64,000 nucleotides of DNA from Bradyrhizobium zhanjiangense (GTDB taxonomy: Bacteria > Pseudomonadota > Alphaproteobacteria > Rhizobiales > Xanthobacteraceae). A program made the translations under genes and the position numbers. A model generated the notes under the pieces. It worked only from the letters and a program-made list of their open reading frames with translations. It did not search any database and was not told the origin of the DNA. The stretch's first letter is position 1. Every line of letters starts with the position of its first letter. Where the stretch lies: NCBI RefSeq assembly GCF_004114935.1, contig NZ_CP022221.1:2377001-2441000 (forward strand), read 5' to 3'. Of this stretch, positions 9,394 through 18,359 are shown piece by piece.

Positions 9394-10017
9394 TTACACT
9401 GGAAGGTACCGCTTCCAGTGCGGCTCGGAAACAATGCTGATCGGAAACCCTTTGTCTCGCCAGTCACAGGCCTTCATGATCTTGTTCCCAAACGAGGAGT
9501 GTTTCCACGAATCGGTAGCGTAGATGCCGATCACAAGAACGTTTGTTTTCTGTGTCAGGCTACCGACTTCGGCGCCGAGGCCTTCGACCGCGCTCTCACA
9601 TTCCTTGCGGCAGCCGAAATTGAATGTGCCTGTGAAGCAGTATCGTTGACCGGCGAATGTCAGTGGCGGCTCGGGATCGTTCAGCGGCAGCGATGTTGAT
9701 TTGAGAACTTCACCCAAGCCATCAATCTCTCGGTTTGAAAACTGATTGAGTGTATCGAGTAGCTCCGTCTTCTCGTCGTCATCGAGCACGCCGTCACTCA
9801 GCATCTCGTCGACCCGCTTGTAAAGCACTCGCACGACGGGCTGATCGCTGATGTGAAGATTGGCGCCGAGCCACTTCTGCAAGAATTCGACTTCAGCTTG
9901 GTTGATCTGGTTGTCTGCCACCAAGCCGCGGGCGATCCCAATCAATTCATCGATCTGCCTGCTGCCGATCCTGTCGCCACCCACACGATTGTAGAATTCG
10001 TCTGCGCCAGCCATCAT
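9394..10017 (-). CDS. BRCT-domain protein
   Basis: 207 residues. The C-terminal half (about 115-205) is a BRCT domain like the one in bacterial NAD-dependent DNA ligase: FAGQRYCFTGTFNFGCRKEC, then AVEGLGAEVGSLTQKTNVLV, and the conserved tryptophan region SEPHW near the end. The N-terminal half is a helical domain with an acidic EF-like stretch (LSDGVLDDDEKTELLDTLNQ). No nuclease or ligase domain is present. Such stand-alone BRCT proteins are commonly found near mobile DNA and probably bind DNA ends or phosphoproteins; the exact role is unknown. It is monocistronic. Confidence 0.75.
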   Translation of the reverse strand: MMAGADEFYNRVGGDRIGSRQIDELIGIARGLVADNQINQAEVEFLQKWLGANLHISDQPVVRVLYKRVDEMLSDGVLDDDEKTELLDTLNQFSNREIDGLGEVLKSTSLPLNDPEPPLTFAGQRYCFTGTFNFGCRKECESAVEGLGAEVGSLTQKTNVLVIGIYATDSWKHSSFGNKIMKACDWRDKGFPISIVSEPHWKRYLPV

Positions 10018-10343
10018 CTAAAATACTCCCCAAACCGATAAATAACGGCATCAAATCGCAACCGGAGGGCGAGCGCAAGGGGGGCTAACGATTGACCTCA
10101 ATCGGTCACGTAAGCTTCACCTTCCCACAACGATCCTATCCGCGCCATAAAGACGGATACTGCTGGGATTGGGGCGCCGATCGGTCTGGAAACGCCATCA
10201 CGCTGAAGCGGATTTCCCCAAGAGCGGGGATGGTGCGAACGCCTATTCGATCGGTTGTGTTCAATCCCCCCACATGCGCGATCGAAGCGTTCGCCGCGGC
10301 CGTGGGCGGTCGCTAGCGCTGCGCTCACACGGAGGACCTAGTC
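10018..10343. other. Intergenic region, no gene seen
   Basis: Short frames on both strands lack ribosome sites and motifs. It contains the divergent promoter region between the BRCT gene and the gene at 10344. Confidence 0.4.
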
Positions 10344-10781
10344 ATGACCGAGCCCACACGTCAAGCCGTTGCTGCTCAGAACCGCTCCGGCAAGCTCACC
10401 GTCCCAGGCAAGCTCAAGACCGCCGTCGACCTGATGCTGTACGAGGGCTCACGTAGGGCCGATGCTGCCATGGCCGCCGGGATGACCGACCACGGGCTCA
10501 GAGAGGCGTTCAAGAAGCCTCACGTGAAGGCCTACTGCAATGCGGGCTTGCAGGTGCTGCGAGAGAGCGAACGCGCCCGAAATATCCGCCGGCTGGCCGA
10601 GATCCGCGACACAGGTAACGGAACGCCCGCGGTGAATGCTGTTCGTGCGCTCGAGCAGATGGTTGAGCGAGACGGCGAGGCGGGTGCATCCGGACAGCAG
10701 CGCGTGCCTGGGCTCACCATCGTCATCCGCAACCAGATCGGCGGCGTCGATAACGTGATCGCACCTCCGGCGTGCAGGTGA
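10344..10781 (+). CDS. Hypothetical protein, possibly phage terminase small-subunit-like
   Basis: 145 residues, MTEPTRQAVAAQNRSGKL onward, with GGAGG 12-16 bases before the ATG. Residues 25-60 (LKTAVDLMLYEGSRRADAAM, AAGMTDHGLREAFKKPHVK) look like a helix-turn-helix of the kind in terminase small subunits or related DNA-binding proteins. The C-terminus seems shifted: inserting one base near 10771 would read on as VQVIDSHVLPSRGVARPQ to a stop at about 10873. Function is inferred only from the helix-turn-helix-like pattern. Confidence 0.5.
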   Translation: MTEPTRQAVAAQNRSGKLTVPGKLKTAVDLMLYEGSRRADAAMAAGMTDHGLREAFKKPHVKAYCNAGLQVLRESERARNIRRLAEIRDTGNGTPAVNAVRALEQMVERDGEAGASGQQRVPGLTIVIRNQIGGVDNVIAPPACR

Positions 10782-11001
10782 TCGATTCCCACGTGCTTCC
10801 CAGCCGCGGCGTGGCCCGCCCGCAAGAGGCAAATTTGCCACTGGACCAGCAGACGGCGAGGAGAACCCAGTGATTGACCAGTGTTGGCAAGGCTGTTTCA
10901 GCCTTTCTCATTCTGTCTCAAGTAATTGAGACTGCTTATTTTAGATTGTTGCCCCTGGGGCAACAACGCAAACCTAATCGCCTGTCGAAAGTGATGGGGG
11001 T

Positions 11002-11446
11002 CTATCGCGCCGTCCCATCTCCTCGCGCAGGCGCTTGAGGCGGTTCGCGACCTCGGCCTCGTCGTCCACTGAACCCCCCGGCCGAATCCGCGTTGGCGGC
11101 CATCCACTCGTCGGTGACGATCTGGATCGCGCCGGCGCAATCCTCTCCGACCTTCGATAGCAAAGCGAACGCGCTGTTCGGCGACACGCCGTAGATCTGT
11201 CCCCATTTCTGCAGGGTCTGGTCGCTGTCCGGAAGCAGTTTCCAGAGATAGTTGGCCACCTTCGCGCCGGAGTGCTTCTTGGCGGCGAGAAGCAGGGACA
11301 TCGAAAAGCGGAATTTGAACCCTGTCGGCCGCGAGCCAACGATCGGCATACTCGATGGCTAGGACGCCGGCATCCATCTGCTCGAGACGGCCGATCGGGA
11401 CGCCGCCCATCAGGACGTTCATGAATTTTCTCATCGCCGCCGTCAC
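11002..11446 (-). pseudogene. hipA-like toxin kinase, N-terminal remnant
   Basis: Starts with GTG overlapping the stop of the upstream hipB-like frame (GTGA overlap), the usual hipBA coupling. One frame gives MNVLMGGVPIGRLEQMDAGV and EYADRWLAADRVQ. A shift then gives GFKFRFSMSLLLAAKKHSGA and NYLWKLLPDSDQTLQKWGQI, with SAFALLSKVGEDCAGAIQIV, which is the conserved N-terminal subdomain of HipA. The kinase core is absent because the frame is lost after about residue 130. No active toxin can be made. Confidence 0.7.
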
Positions 11447-11781
11447 TTGAGGAAGCTCGGCTCGTCGAGCGCGAGATCACCGGTATCCAAGTCGTCGTTC
11501 TGCAGAGATCCCGGCACACTGTCGATGTTCAGGTCGATCCCGAGCGTGGCGAAGGCCTTTAGCACCGTTTCGAGGCTCGGATTCTCCAGGCGCCCAGTCT
11601 CGAACTGCGAGATCCGCTCCTGGGTTGGTCCCCAGCGTCTGGTGCTTCGGTGCGCGTCATCGACGGCTGTTCCTGCTCTCGAGACCGCAAGTAGGCGCGG
11701 AGACGTTGGAGGCGTTCCCTTGCCGGTGGATGTGACCGAGGCGCGGTCTCTTGGGACAGATCCCTCAATCCATGCGGCCAA
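11443..11781 (-). pseudogene. hipB-like XRE antitoxin, frameshifted
   Basis: The C-terminal part TQERISQFETGRLENPSLET with VLKAFATLGIDLNI is an XRE/HipB helix-turn-helix. The preceding segment (ARERLQRLRAYLRSREQE) is found only in another frame, so the gene carries at least one frameshift near 11620. It overlaps the hipA-like remnant. Confidence 0.65.
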
Positions 11782-12553
11782 TGTCAGGATCAGCCACGCC
11801 CCAGAGTGCCCGGTATAGCCACATCATCTCCATCGACAGAGCCGATCGATTCCCGAAACGCAAAACCATCAGCAGCCAATTCCATCTCGAAGTGACTTGC
11901 GTCTGTTGTCTTCTCGATCCACAGGTCTCCAGCTGCCACATGCCCGCACCCAGGAGAAGGAACTGAATCGCGAAGAATCTAAGGTTGCTCCCAGCCTCAA
12001 GTGGGTGCCCCCAACGGCGGACGTCGGTGACAAGTGGAATTGCTCCAAGTTCCCTGAGCACGTCCGGCGTGTCAGCTGTTCCGAGCTGAACGTACCGGTG
12101 GATCATCATTCCGAACTGCCAGCCGATCTGTTTAGAGAACCGCCTGGCGAGGTAGGGCCGGCTGGAGAAGCGGTTCAGCCGACGCCTTAGCCGCAGCAGC
12201 CACGGCTCTAAATCCTTTCCAAGCCCCTTTTTGGTCAATGCGTTTCCGAGCGTCTCGCATAGACTTGTGTCCGCGAGCAGCATGAGCATTTCGGCACCGC
12301 TCGAGATTAACGGCATGGGCCCCATCGGCAACGCGATCACGTAGCCAACTCCTGGTGATGACCTGGAGGAGTAGACGTGTCCGTTGAACTCTGCATCGTT
12401 GACGGTTCCGGACGCGATCCCCGCGTCCGCTCGGCAGGTTTGGCGGAGAGCCGGAGGCTTCGAAATCAAGTCCTCGAAGGCGTTGTGCACCCAGTCTGTC
12501 CGCTTCAGAAACGAGGAGTAGCGATCGATAAACGTCCCCCCGCCAAAGCCCAA
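11765..12553 (-). CDS. Hypothetical protein (262 aa)
   Basis: Long open frame on the strand of the RiPP locus, starting MGFGGGTFIDRYSSFLKR. Distinct features: a short hydrophobic run (GVGYVIALPMGPMPLIS), an Arg-rich helical segment (WLLRLRRRLNRFSSRPYLAR) and a hydrophobic C-terminal third (RFFAIQFLLLGAGMWQLE). No family recognised. It lies downstream of the RiPP genes by about 180 bases, so co-transcription is possible but unproven. Confidence 0.5.
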   Translation of the reverse strand: MGFGGGTFIDRYSSFLKRTDWVHNAFEDLISKPPALRQTCRADAGIASGTVNDAEFNGHVYSSRSSPGVGYVIALPMGPMPLISSGAEMLMLLADTSLCETLGNALTKKGLGKDLEPWLLRLRRRLNRFSSRPYLARRFSKQIGWQFGMMIHRYVQLGTADTPDVLRELGAIPLVTDVRRWGHPLEAGSNLRFFAIQFLLLGAGMWQLETCGSRRQQTQVTSRWNWLLMVLRFGNRSALSMEMMWLYRALWGVADPDIGRMD

Positions 12554-12731
12554 AGCCCGCTCCCCGGCCGGTCGCTTCCGCGACGATCTGGCAGTGCAAT
12601 TACCGCGGCCGCCGCAAACAGGCGTAATAGGACGGCAAAATCAGTGAAGTCATTGGGATTACGGTGTTACGACCTGTCCCGCCCTTGTCATCAAGCTGTT
12701 CTGGCTCGCAACCGCGTACGGATCGTGGTGA

Positions 12732-13075
12732 TCATTTCGTGATCCGGTAGGTGGACCAGCCGTTCGCTAGTGGCGTCTTGTGGATCACGATCCTGAGGTG
12801 CGGCTTAGCTACCGGATTGGGAAACGCGAACAAATCTGTCGAGCCTTCGACGAACATGTTTGCTCCGACGGGCGTGAGGGACGGCAGATGATCTTCAAGA
12901 TCATCCACATGAGGTCGATTTGGAAGCAAGCCGGTCCGACGGATAGAACGTGTAGCGCCCGCACAAATCGGCCGCGATAATCTCAATCGCTACAAAGTAC
13001 GTTCCGCCCCGGTGAACACCCGGCGCGACTGCAGCATCTTTAAGATGCTCCCATTTCCAGCGACCAGGAATCAGT
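12732..13075 (-). pseudogene. Hypothetical gene, frameshifted, downstream of RiPP locus
   Basis: One frame reads ETELIPGRWKWEHLKDAAVA then HRGGTYFVAIEIIAADLCGR and YTFYPSDRLASKST before a stop. A shift near 12910 continues as LPSLTPVGANMFVEGSTDLF to the stop at 12732. Together they give roughly 115 residues with good coding character. No ATG is visible at the 5-prime end; the frame begins right after the stop of the gene at 13076, so it may rely on reinitiation or be truncated. Family not recognised. Confidence 0.4.
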
Positions 13076-13387
13076 TCAGTCTCTCAGGTAATTGAGCATA
13101 CTGTTGCAGGCGTCCTCGGCCTCAGCGAAGCTCCGCAGCGGCGAGCCGTGCACCCTGATCGAGCCACGGCTCTGGTCAAGCGGACGCCACGAAGCGACGT
13201 AGCCGAACCTTCCGCGAAAGCCAGGACCGGTCGGGCTCTGCAAGCTTATAACGAACGAGTAGCCGCCGCTGCGTGCACTCCAAATTTCCATGTTTTCGAC
13301 TGCGCGGTGGAACTGCAGGGGCATCACGCACCGTTCGCCTGGGCAACCCGACAATGAAATTCTTCCGGCGGACTCACTGGCGTACAA
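13076..13387 (-). CDS. Small hypothetical protein next to the epimerase
   Basis: The frame opens at a TTG (103 codons); an ATG at 13324 (MPLQFHRAVENMEIW, 82 codons) is a likely alternative start. The body (SGGYSFVISLQSPTGPGFRG, FGYVASWRPLDQSRGSIRVH) is beta-rich and ends in a helix (FAEAEDACNSMLNYLRD). It starts only about 12-75 bases after the epimerase and is on the same strand, so it probably belongs to the same transcript. Role unknown; a RiPP accessory function is only a guess from position. Confidence 0.5.
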   Translation of the reverse strand: MYASESAGRISLSGCPGERCVMPLQFHRAVENMEIWSARSGGYSFVISLQSPTGPGFRGRFGYVASWRPLDQSRGSIRVHGSPLRSFAEAEDACNSMLNYLRD

Positions 13388-13398
13388 AATCCGAAACT

Positions 13399-14890
13399 CT
13401 AACCGCTGCCGGATGAAAGCGCAGTAACAGGTAAGCTGGTCTGCCAGGCGAAGCTGTCGTCTAAGTCTTCTTCAATCACCCCGGCCGCGTATAACTGATC
13501 GAGCAGGTCGGCTACTGCGAGCACGCTCGCTCCGTCAGTCGTGACCTGCCTAACCAGCTCCGACGCTGTGCAGTTGCCGTAGGCGATTAGATGGCCAACG
13601 GAAGTCGGAGCGATGTCGTCCAGCACCCGGTGTTCCATGTTGCGTGAGCGGAGATGAAAGCAATCGCTTCCCAGCCTTGTATTGCAGGTCCCTGCGGAAG
13701 CGGATCGGCAATTTGGGAGCTGGACTCTCGAGCATATGCTGGTCGATCATGCGCTGCAGCCCGTTGCGGAACTCGTCAGGCGTCCTGAAGAAGCGTTCAC
13801 TCAAGACGCGGTAGCCGAGCGGCCAGCGTTTGCTACCCGGCACCGGCGTCACCAATTGTAAACGTCCCTGCAGCATATTTACGAGAAAGCCGAACACACA
13901 GGCAATCGTCGTGTGATCGCCCTCCAGCAAAGCGATTGCATCATCCTTGTTAGCGGTCCTAAGTTTCTCGCTCCGCTCGCGCGCGCGCGCCCAGCAAAAG
14001 CCTTTGCAGTCAGCGCCTCCTTGCCCTGCAGGACGAGTTCGACATCCATCAGCTCCTCAGGCGAAAACGCCATGTGAATCTGGTCGAGATGTGTTGTGCT
14101 CAGCACAGAGAAACGATTCGTCACGGTCCGATAGCGCTTGAACAGTTGGAGCACGCGCTTGGTGAGTGCGCGATCCTTGAGCGGGGCCGCCGTCGTTGTT
14201 TGGGGCAATGCGCCCGTGATCTGATAGTAGTCGAATAGAAAGCGGTCGTAGTGTGGGTTGTCCATAGGCTCTGTGGCCCAGTAGCAGAAACCAGTACGGG
14301 CTGCCGAACCAAACATCTCGCGTGTGATACCGACCACGCCGCGCCAAAGCGCTGCATGCTCTTCGCTATATTCGTAATAGCCTTTGAAACGCTCGGCCGA
14401 GAGGCCGCAGAACCAGCAACCGACGGTGCAGCCGTCGCTCAGCTCGAAAGCGATGATGGGGTACGTGACCGAGGCCGCCGTTCCGCCCAATTCGTCGTTG
14501 CAGCGCCGGATTTGGCGCTCACGCCAAGCATGAAAGCGAGGGTTGATCGTCGACATTTCGCCCTCTTCGCGCAGGAGGTCGCGATGGCGCAACATCTCGC
14601 AGATAAACTCGTCCCACATCATAGCGAGGGGCCAGGGCGTAGACTCCGGCTTAAAGCGGTGTTTCAGGTAGCCGCCGCGCCAGAGCGGCAGCATCTTCAT
14701 TGGGTCAACTTCGATGCCGTAGCGCTCTGTTACCGCTCGAGGAATCAACGTTCTCCGAAAGCGCCCTGCGGAACTCCAAGTCACCAGCCAGCCGCTCCAT
14801 GAAGCGCTTGACGTGTGACAACGTGCGCAGTTGCTCGGGGGTACGCCGGTCAAAAATCTGTCGGCAGTGTTCGGTGGCAGTGTGCGTCAT
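13399..14890 (-). pseudogene. PoyD-like radical SAM peptide epimerase, frameshifted
   Basis: Read across three frameshifts, the minus strand encodes one protein of about 495 residues. The N-terminus is HVKRFMERLAGDLEFRRALS. After a shift near 14730, the main frame holds AFELSDGCTVGCWFCGLSAE, whose Cx3Cx2C motif binds the radical SAM iron-sulfur cluster, then GFCYWATEPMDNPHYDRFLF and GALPQTTTAAPLKDRALTKR. A second shift in a GC-dinucleotide run (about 13979-13990) leads to LLEGDHTTIACVFGFLVNML and GSKRWPLGYRVLSERFF. A third near 13650 leads to MEHRVLDDIAPTSVGHLIAY and the stop at 13399. The CWFCG signature and layout fit RiPP-maturation amino-acid epimerases (PoyD family), which turn L- into D-residues in a precursor peptide. 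A Nif11-type precursor lies 120 bases upstream. Family assignment is from memory of the motif, not a search. Confidence 0.7.
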
Positions 14891-15011
14891 ACGGTACGGG
14901 TGCGCCCTGAAGCCGCATCTCTAGGCCTGAAAGCAATGATCTCACTCCTGACGAGGCGTGCTTTCAGTTCTCTTCGCACCGGATCGTCGACGAGCCAGAA
15001 CTAAAAATATG

Positions 15012-15386
15012 TCATGCCGCGACGGCGACAACAACTACAATAAGTAAAACGATAGCGACTAGGTCACGGCCCGCTTCCGCGGCTTGCACGGCCCTCGTGG
15101 GTGCCTCCGACGTTGAACTAGCCAACGCTGAGGTATGCACAATCCTGCTCAAGCCCGCACCGCTCAAATCCTGCTTGGCGCCGACAATCGCGTCGAGCTG
15201 CATCAGCTCGTGTCGGCCTGGCACTCGGATGCAGCTCCTAACCTCGTCAAGCGTGAAATCGTAGCCGTGGCTCTTTCCGACCGCTACAATCGGTGCAAGA
15301 CCTGTAGCACTCTGCTTAAGGTTTTCGAGCAGACTACCCTCTTTTGCTAGATTCTTGACAAACCGTTCTACCTCAGCCTGCGACAT
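15012..15386 (-). CDS. Nif11-type RiPP precursor peptide
   Basis: 124 residues. Residues 1-70 match the Nif11 leader pattern: MSQAEVERFVKNLAKEGSLL, then SHGYDFTLDEVRSCI, then a terminal LDAIVGA resembling the usual double-glycine-type processing site. Residues 71-124 would be the core. They are Ser/Thr/Ala-rich and end in VAIVLLIVVVVAVAA, the beta-branched hydrophobic tail that PoyD-type epimerases act on in known systems. The ATG follows AGAGG by 7 bases, and a sigma-54-like promoter lies about 71 bases upstream. Alternatively the hydrophobic tail could be a membrane anchor, but the combination of leader and adjacent epimerase favours a RiPP. No transporter or protease gene was found nearby. 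Confidence 0.75.
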   Translation of the reverse strand: MSQAEVERFVKNLAKEGSLLENLKQSATGLAPIVAVGKSHGYDFTLDEVRSCIRVPGRHELMQLDAIVGAKQDLSGAGLSRIVHTSALASSTSEAPTRAVQAAEAGRDLVAIVLLIVVVVAVAA

Positions 15387-15456
15387 AGCCGGGCCTCTGC
15401 TAAATGTTGCTACCTATCCGTCGCCTTGGAAGCGATCGGTGACGACGCCGTAACAA

Positions 15457-15472
15457 AGCAATCCGCATACCA
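15457..15472 (-). promoter_or_regulatory. Sigma-54-like promoter of the RiPP precursor
   Basis: On the minus strand TGGTATGCGGATTGCT fits TGGYAYR-N4-TTGCW with correct GG-N10-GC spacing. It would start transcription about 60 bases before the precursor ATG. A perfect TGT-N10-ACA site was not found upstream; CGT-N10-ACA at about 15515-15530 is one mismatch away. Confidence 0.55.
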
Positions 15473-16635
15473 AACTGAAATTGCTGCTTTCGCGCTTTGT
15501 CTGACCGTGCGTATCGTCAACTTGCCGACATTGGTCTCTCTAACAAGCGCTCTGTACAGCGGGATGAAATCTCGTTGTGGGTAGCTAATCCAGCAGCGCA
15601 AGCGGTCGCCATCTACAAAAGCTCGGTCAGAACCGTGCTCAGCAGCGTCTGTTCACGGATTAGAAACGGCGCGCATTCCGTCCAATGCGCCCGGTTCTGC
15701 GAGAGGCTGGAGGTGAAATCCCGCCGGCCTAGTCACCACACCATCCGTATCTTGGCGAATGGCAAGTGTACAACCGGGCGGTTCTGCACTTGTGTGCGGG
15801 ATGGCCGGCCACCGGGCCTGCGCCGCCGGCGGCAGTCTACGGCGGCTCGAGCGACCGACGAGGCGAGCATCTCCAGAAGAATCTGGCCGCCTTCGCGCCT
15901 GCATCCCGTACGCCGATCGCTACAGCGGGTTCGAACCGGTGTTCGACCGGCAGAAGTAGGTGCGGCCGATTACACCGGGTTTCGCATTGCCCATGCGCGG
16001 CGGGGCTTCTTCAAGCTGGCTAACATGGAGAAGAATGAAGTATTTTCTCTGCGGTATAGGCGGGGCCAGCACAGACTTCAACGAACCCGGTCATCGCGAC
16101 CAGGAAATTGGTCTTAGAGCATGCGTGTGCGCACAGCATGATGATGCATTGGTAGTCTGTTCAGTTGAAGAATCGTCCTCAGAGAGTGGATGGTGCGCGC
16201 CAAATTCGTATTCGCTTGGCCTCATATTCGTAAAGGGCGGAACAGGCTGCGCAACGTGCTGTCGACCGTACCGGACCAGTGTAGTGGGCAGGCAGCCTTG
16301 CTACCCTGGCTATATCGCGTGTCAATCGGCTAGGTGGTCGGCTGGCGAGCTGTTCAAATAACGAATTCACATTCGTTGACTGCATCCCCACAGCGGCAGG
16401 AAGTCGCAGTGGATCACCGTCTCCAATTAACGGCCAGTCGCGAGGAACGGGTTCATCAGGCGCGAATAAAGCTCAGGATCGTCAACCTGCCATCGATGAG
16501 TCGAGGCGATATCACATGGCTCCGGGCCCGCGCCGCCCCGTTTTCCGAGCTGCAGCCAACGCCATCGACTCCGATCGGTTCGATGCGACAGCATCGGGTC
16601 TGCGAACTAACGCGCGCCACCGCGTAACTACTGCA
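15473..16635. other. Region without a supported gene
   Basis: Frames on both strands are interrupted or have unlikely composition. A minus-strand stretch ending at 15410 (RCWISYPQRDFIPLYRALVR) may be the tail of a decayed gene. Nothing else could be assigned. Confidence 0.4.
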
Positions 16636-16639
16636 TAAG

Positions 16640-17585
16640 AGTGCTGTCAATTATCACTACCAGGTCTGAGTGTTTGAGAAGCAGTACTTGCATCGTAAGG
16701 TTACGGAAAGGTCGGATGCACATATGCGTGTTCCCATCAAGCTTCGAGACGCGCAATGCCATGGCAAACATGAACCTCAGCTCCCAATCCTTTGCCGACG
16801 CATGCGCGCGACAGCCGACCGTCACCGATCAAAAACTCACCAAACTTAGAGCACTGGTCCCGAGACGTTCAGGTTTCCAGATGAGACGTGTCATGAAGCC
16901 AATATCGCGGGTCGCAGCAGCAATAAAGCGCGCGCGGGCACTCTCCGATCTCGACCGGTGCTGCGCAATCTGGTGGCTCTATCGCCTCCATTTCGGCATC
17001 AACCGCGACGTGATGTTGGGCCTTGCCGCGGTCACGATCGCCCAGGAGAGATCCCGCTGCGGCATTTAGGCCTCGCGACATCGGCCACCTTTCATGCGAG
17101 CGCTGGTACTGCCCCACCAACCCTGCCACCAGGTTGCGCGTTGGCTGGCGGACAAAAAATCTCAGCCTAACGCCAAACGTCTCAAGTCTCCCACAGCCCA
17201 GGTCGCAATCACATCTAGTACCGGCGGACTGCCCGGGGGGCACAAATGGCGCCTGGAAATACGGTGATCAGACCGCACAAGCCGAACTAGTGCTTCTCGC
17301 CGTTCGCAGCATCAGCAGGCTGAGATTTGTGGCGTGGATGATGCTACTCATGCAGTCCAGCATCGTTGAATTGACGGGCCCGAATAGCTTAGCGGAGAGC
17401 GCCAAATCGGACCGCTTGATTTGTAAAGTCTGCCGATCGGGAGCAAGGACGCGACGCTCGCATTTCACCAGATGATCTTAAGCGGAAAGGAATATGCCGC
17501 GCCGAGTCCGCAAAGGCCGTGGAAAGTGGTCGAGTAGCTCATCAAGCAAGTCTGGCGAGCGCATTGCGATGGATTAATCCTCGCG
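16640..17585 (+). repeat. Diverged long repeat, copy A
   Basis: About 950 bases similar in order and sequence to 44709-45665 on the same strand. Shared landmarks include GAAGCAGTACTT.CATCGTAAGGTT, CAGCTCCCAAT, TCTCGACCGGTGCTG, CCCAGGAGAGATCCCGCTG and GCAAGGACGCGACGCTCGCAT, in the same order. Neither copy has a long intact frame. Copy B runs into an IS256-type transposase remnant, so the repeat may be part of an old element. Confidence 0.65.
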
Positions 17586-18359
17586 CAGAGGCCGCCCGTG
17601 GGCAGGCTGCGTCTCTGTCGATCGAAGTCTCCGTGAGCCATACGTTCCTGCGGACGGCCAGCCGTTCACCGTGCGCCGCCCGGGAAATATGCGCTCGGCG
17701 CCTATCCACAGCGGTTTGTGCTCGCCCCCTGGGCGCTACGCGATGATACGACGCCTCAGTTTCCAGCTCGCGTTATCCATAGTCATAAATCAATCTCCCG
17801 GAGCTATTCGGATTTAGGTGACGACGTGGTCGGGCGCTTTGCCGGTGCCCACACTTGGATGACGTCAAGGCCGTGCTTGGGAGTGCTGCTGCGAGCTTCG
17901 ATAACTCGTTGTAATGTTGAGGCGCCGCCGGGTCCTTGTTGCGGCGATCACTGGCCCACCATCGGTCTGGCGGTGGTTACGGTAAGAAGCCTTTCGTCCG
18001 TTCCAGCTGTATCGCCGGGGTGGCCAACACGCTCTCGATGGGTTGGTGGTGCCGGCTCAAGTGCCGGGAAATCGGACAGTTACGCTAATCACAAGCCGTA
18101 ACGAGCCTGTCGGCGCGTTGATTGCGGGTGCCATGCAGACGATGGCAGGTCACTACAAGAGTAGGTAGGTGCCAAAGTGGACGCGGGGTCCTAGCGTCCT
18201 CCTGTTCCTCTGCCGATCATCGAGGAAACAGAAGTGAATCAAAGAACGAGAAGCCAAGATACGGATGAACCGTATGACTTGCGGAATCAGGGTGGCTACG
18301 TAATGCACACCTCGATCAGGAGCGTTGGCGCTCTGATTTGAACGCCGCAGAAGCGACGA
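17586..18359. other. Region upstream of the NRPS gene, no gene seen
   Basis: No convincing frame. It must hold the NRPS promoter. A weak -24/-12-like match (CGGCGCGTTGATTGCG at 18111-18126) has the right spacing but three mismatches. The stretch before the NRPS ATG has only a poor ribosome site (GAAGCGACGA). Confidence 0.4.

Noticed and set aside
10974-11519. Alternative 181- and 182-codon frames over the hipA remnant
   Set aside because: Each contains only part of the HipA pattern; the rest is Arg/Ser-rich shadow, so they are not separate genes.
15012-15386. Reading the precursor as a small membrane protein
   Set aside because: Possible because of the hydrophobic tail, but the Nif11-like leader and adjacent epimerase make a RiPP precursor more likely.
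18111-18126. Possible -24/-12 promoter before the NRPS (CGGCGCGTTGATTGCG)
   Set aside because: Spacing fits but three consensus bases are wrong, it lies about 235 bases from the start codon, and no TGT-N10-ACA site was found upstream.
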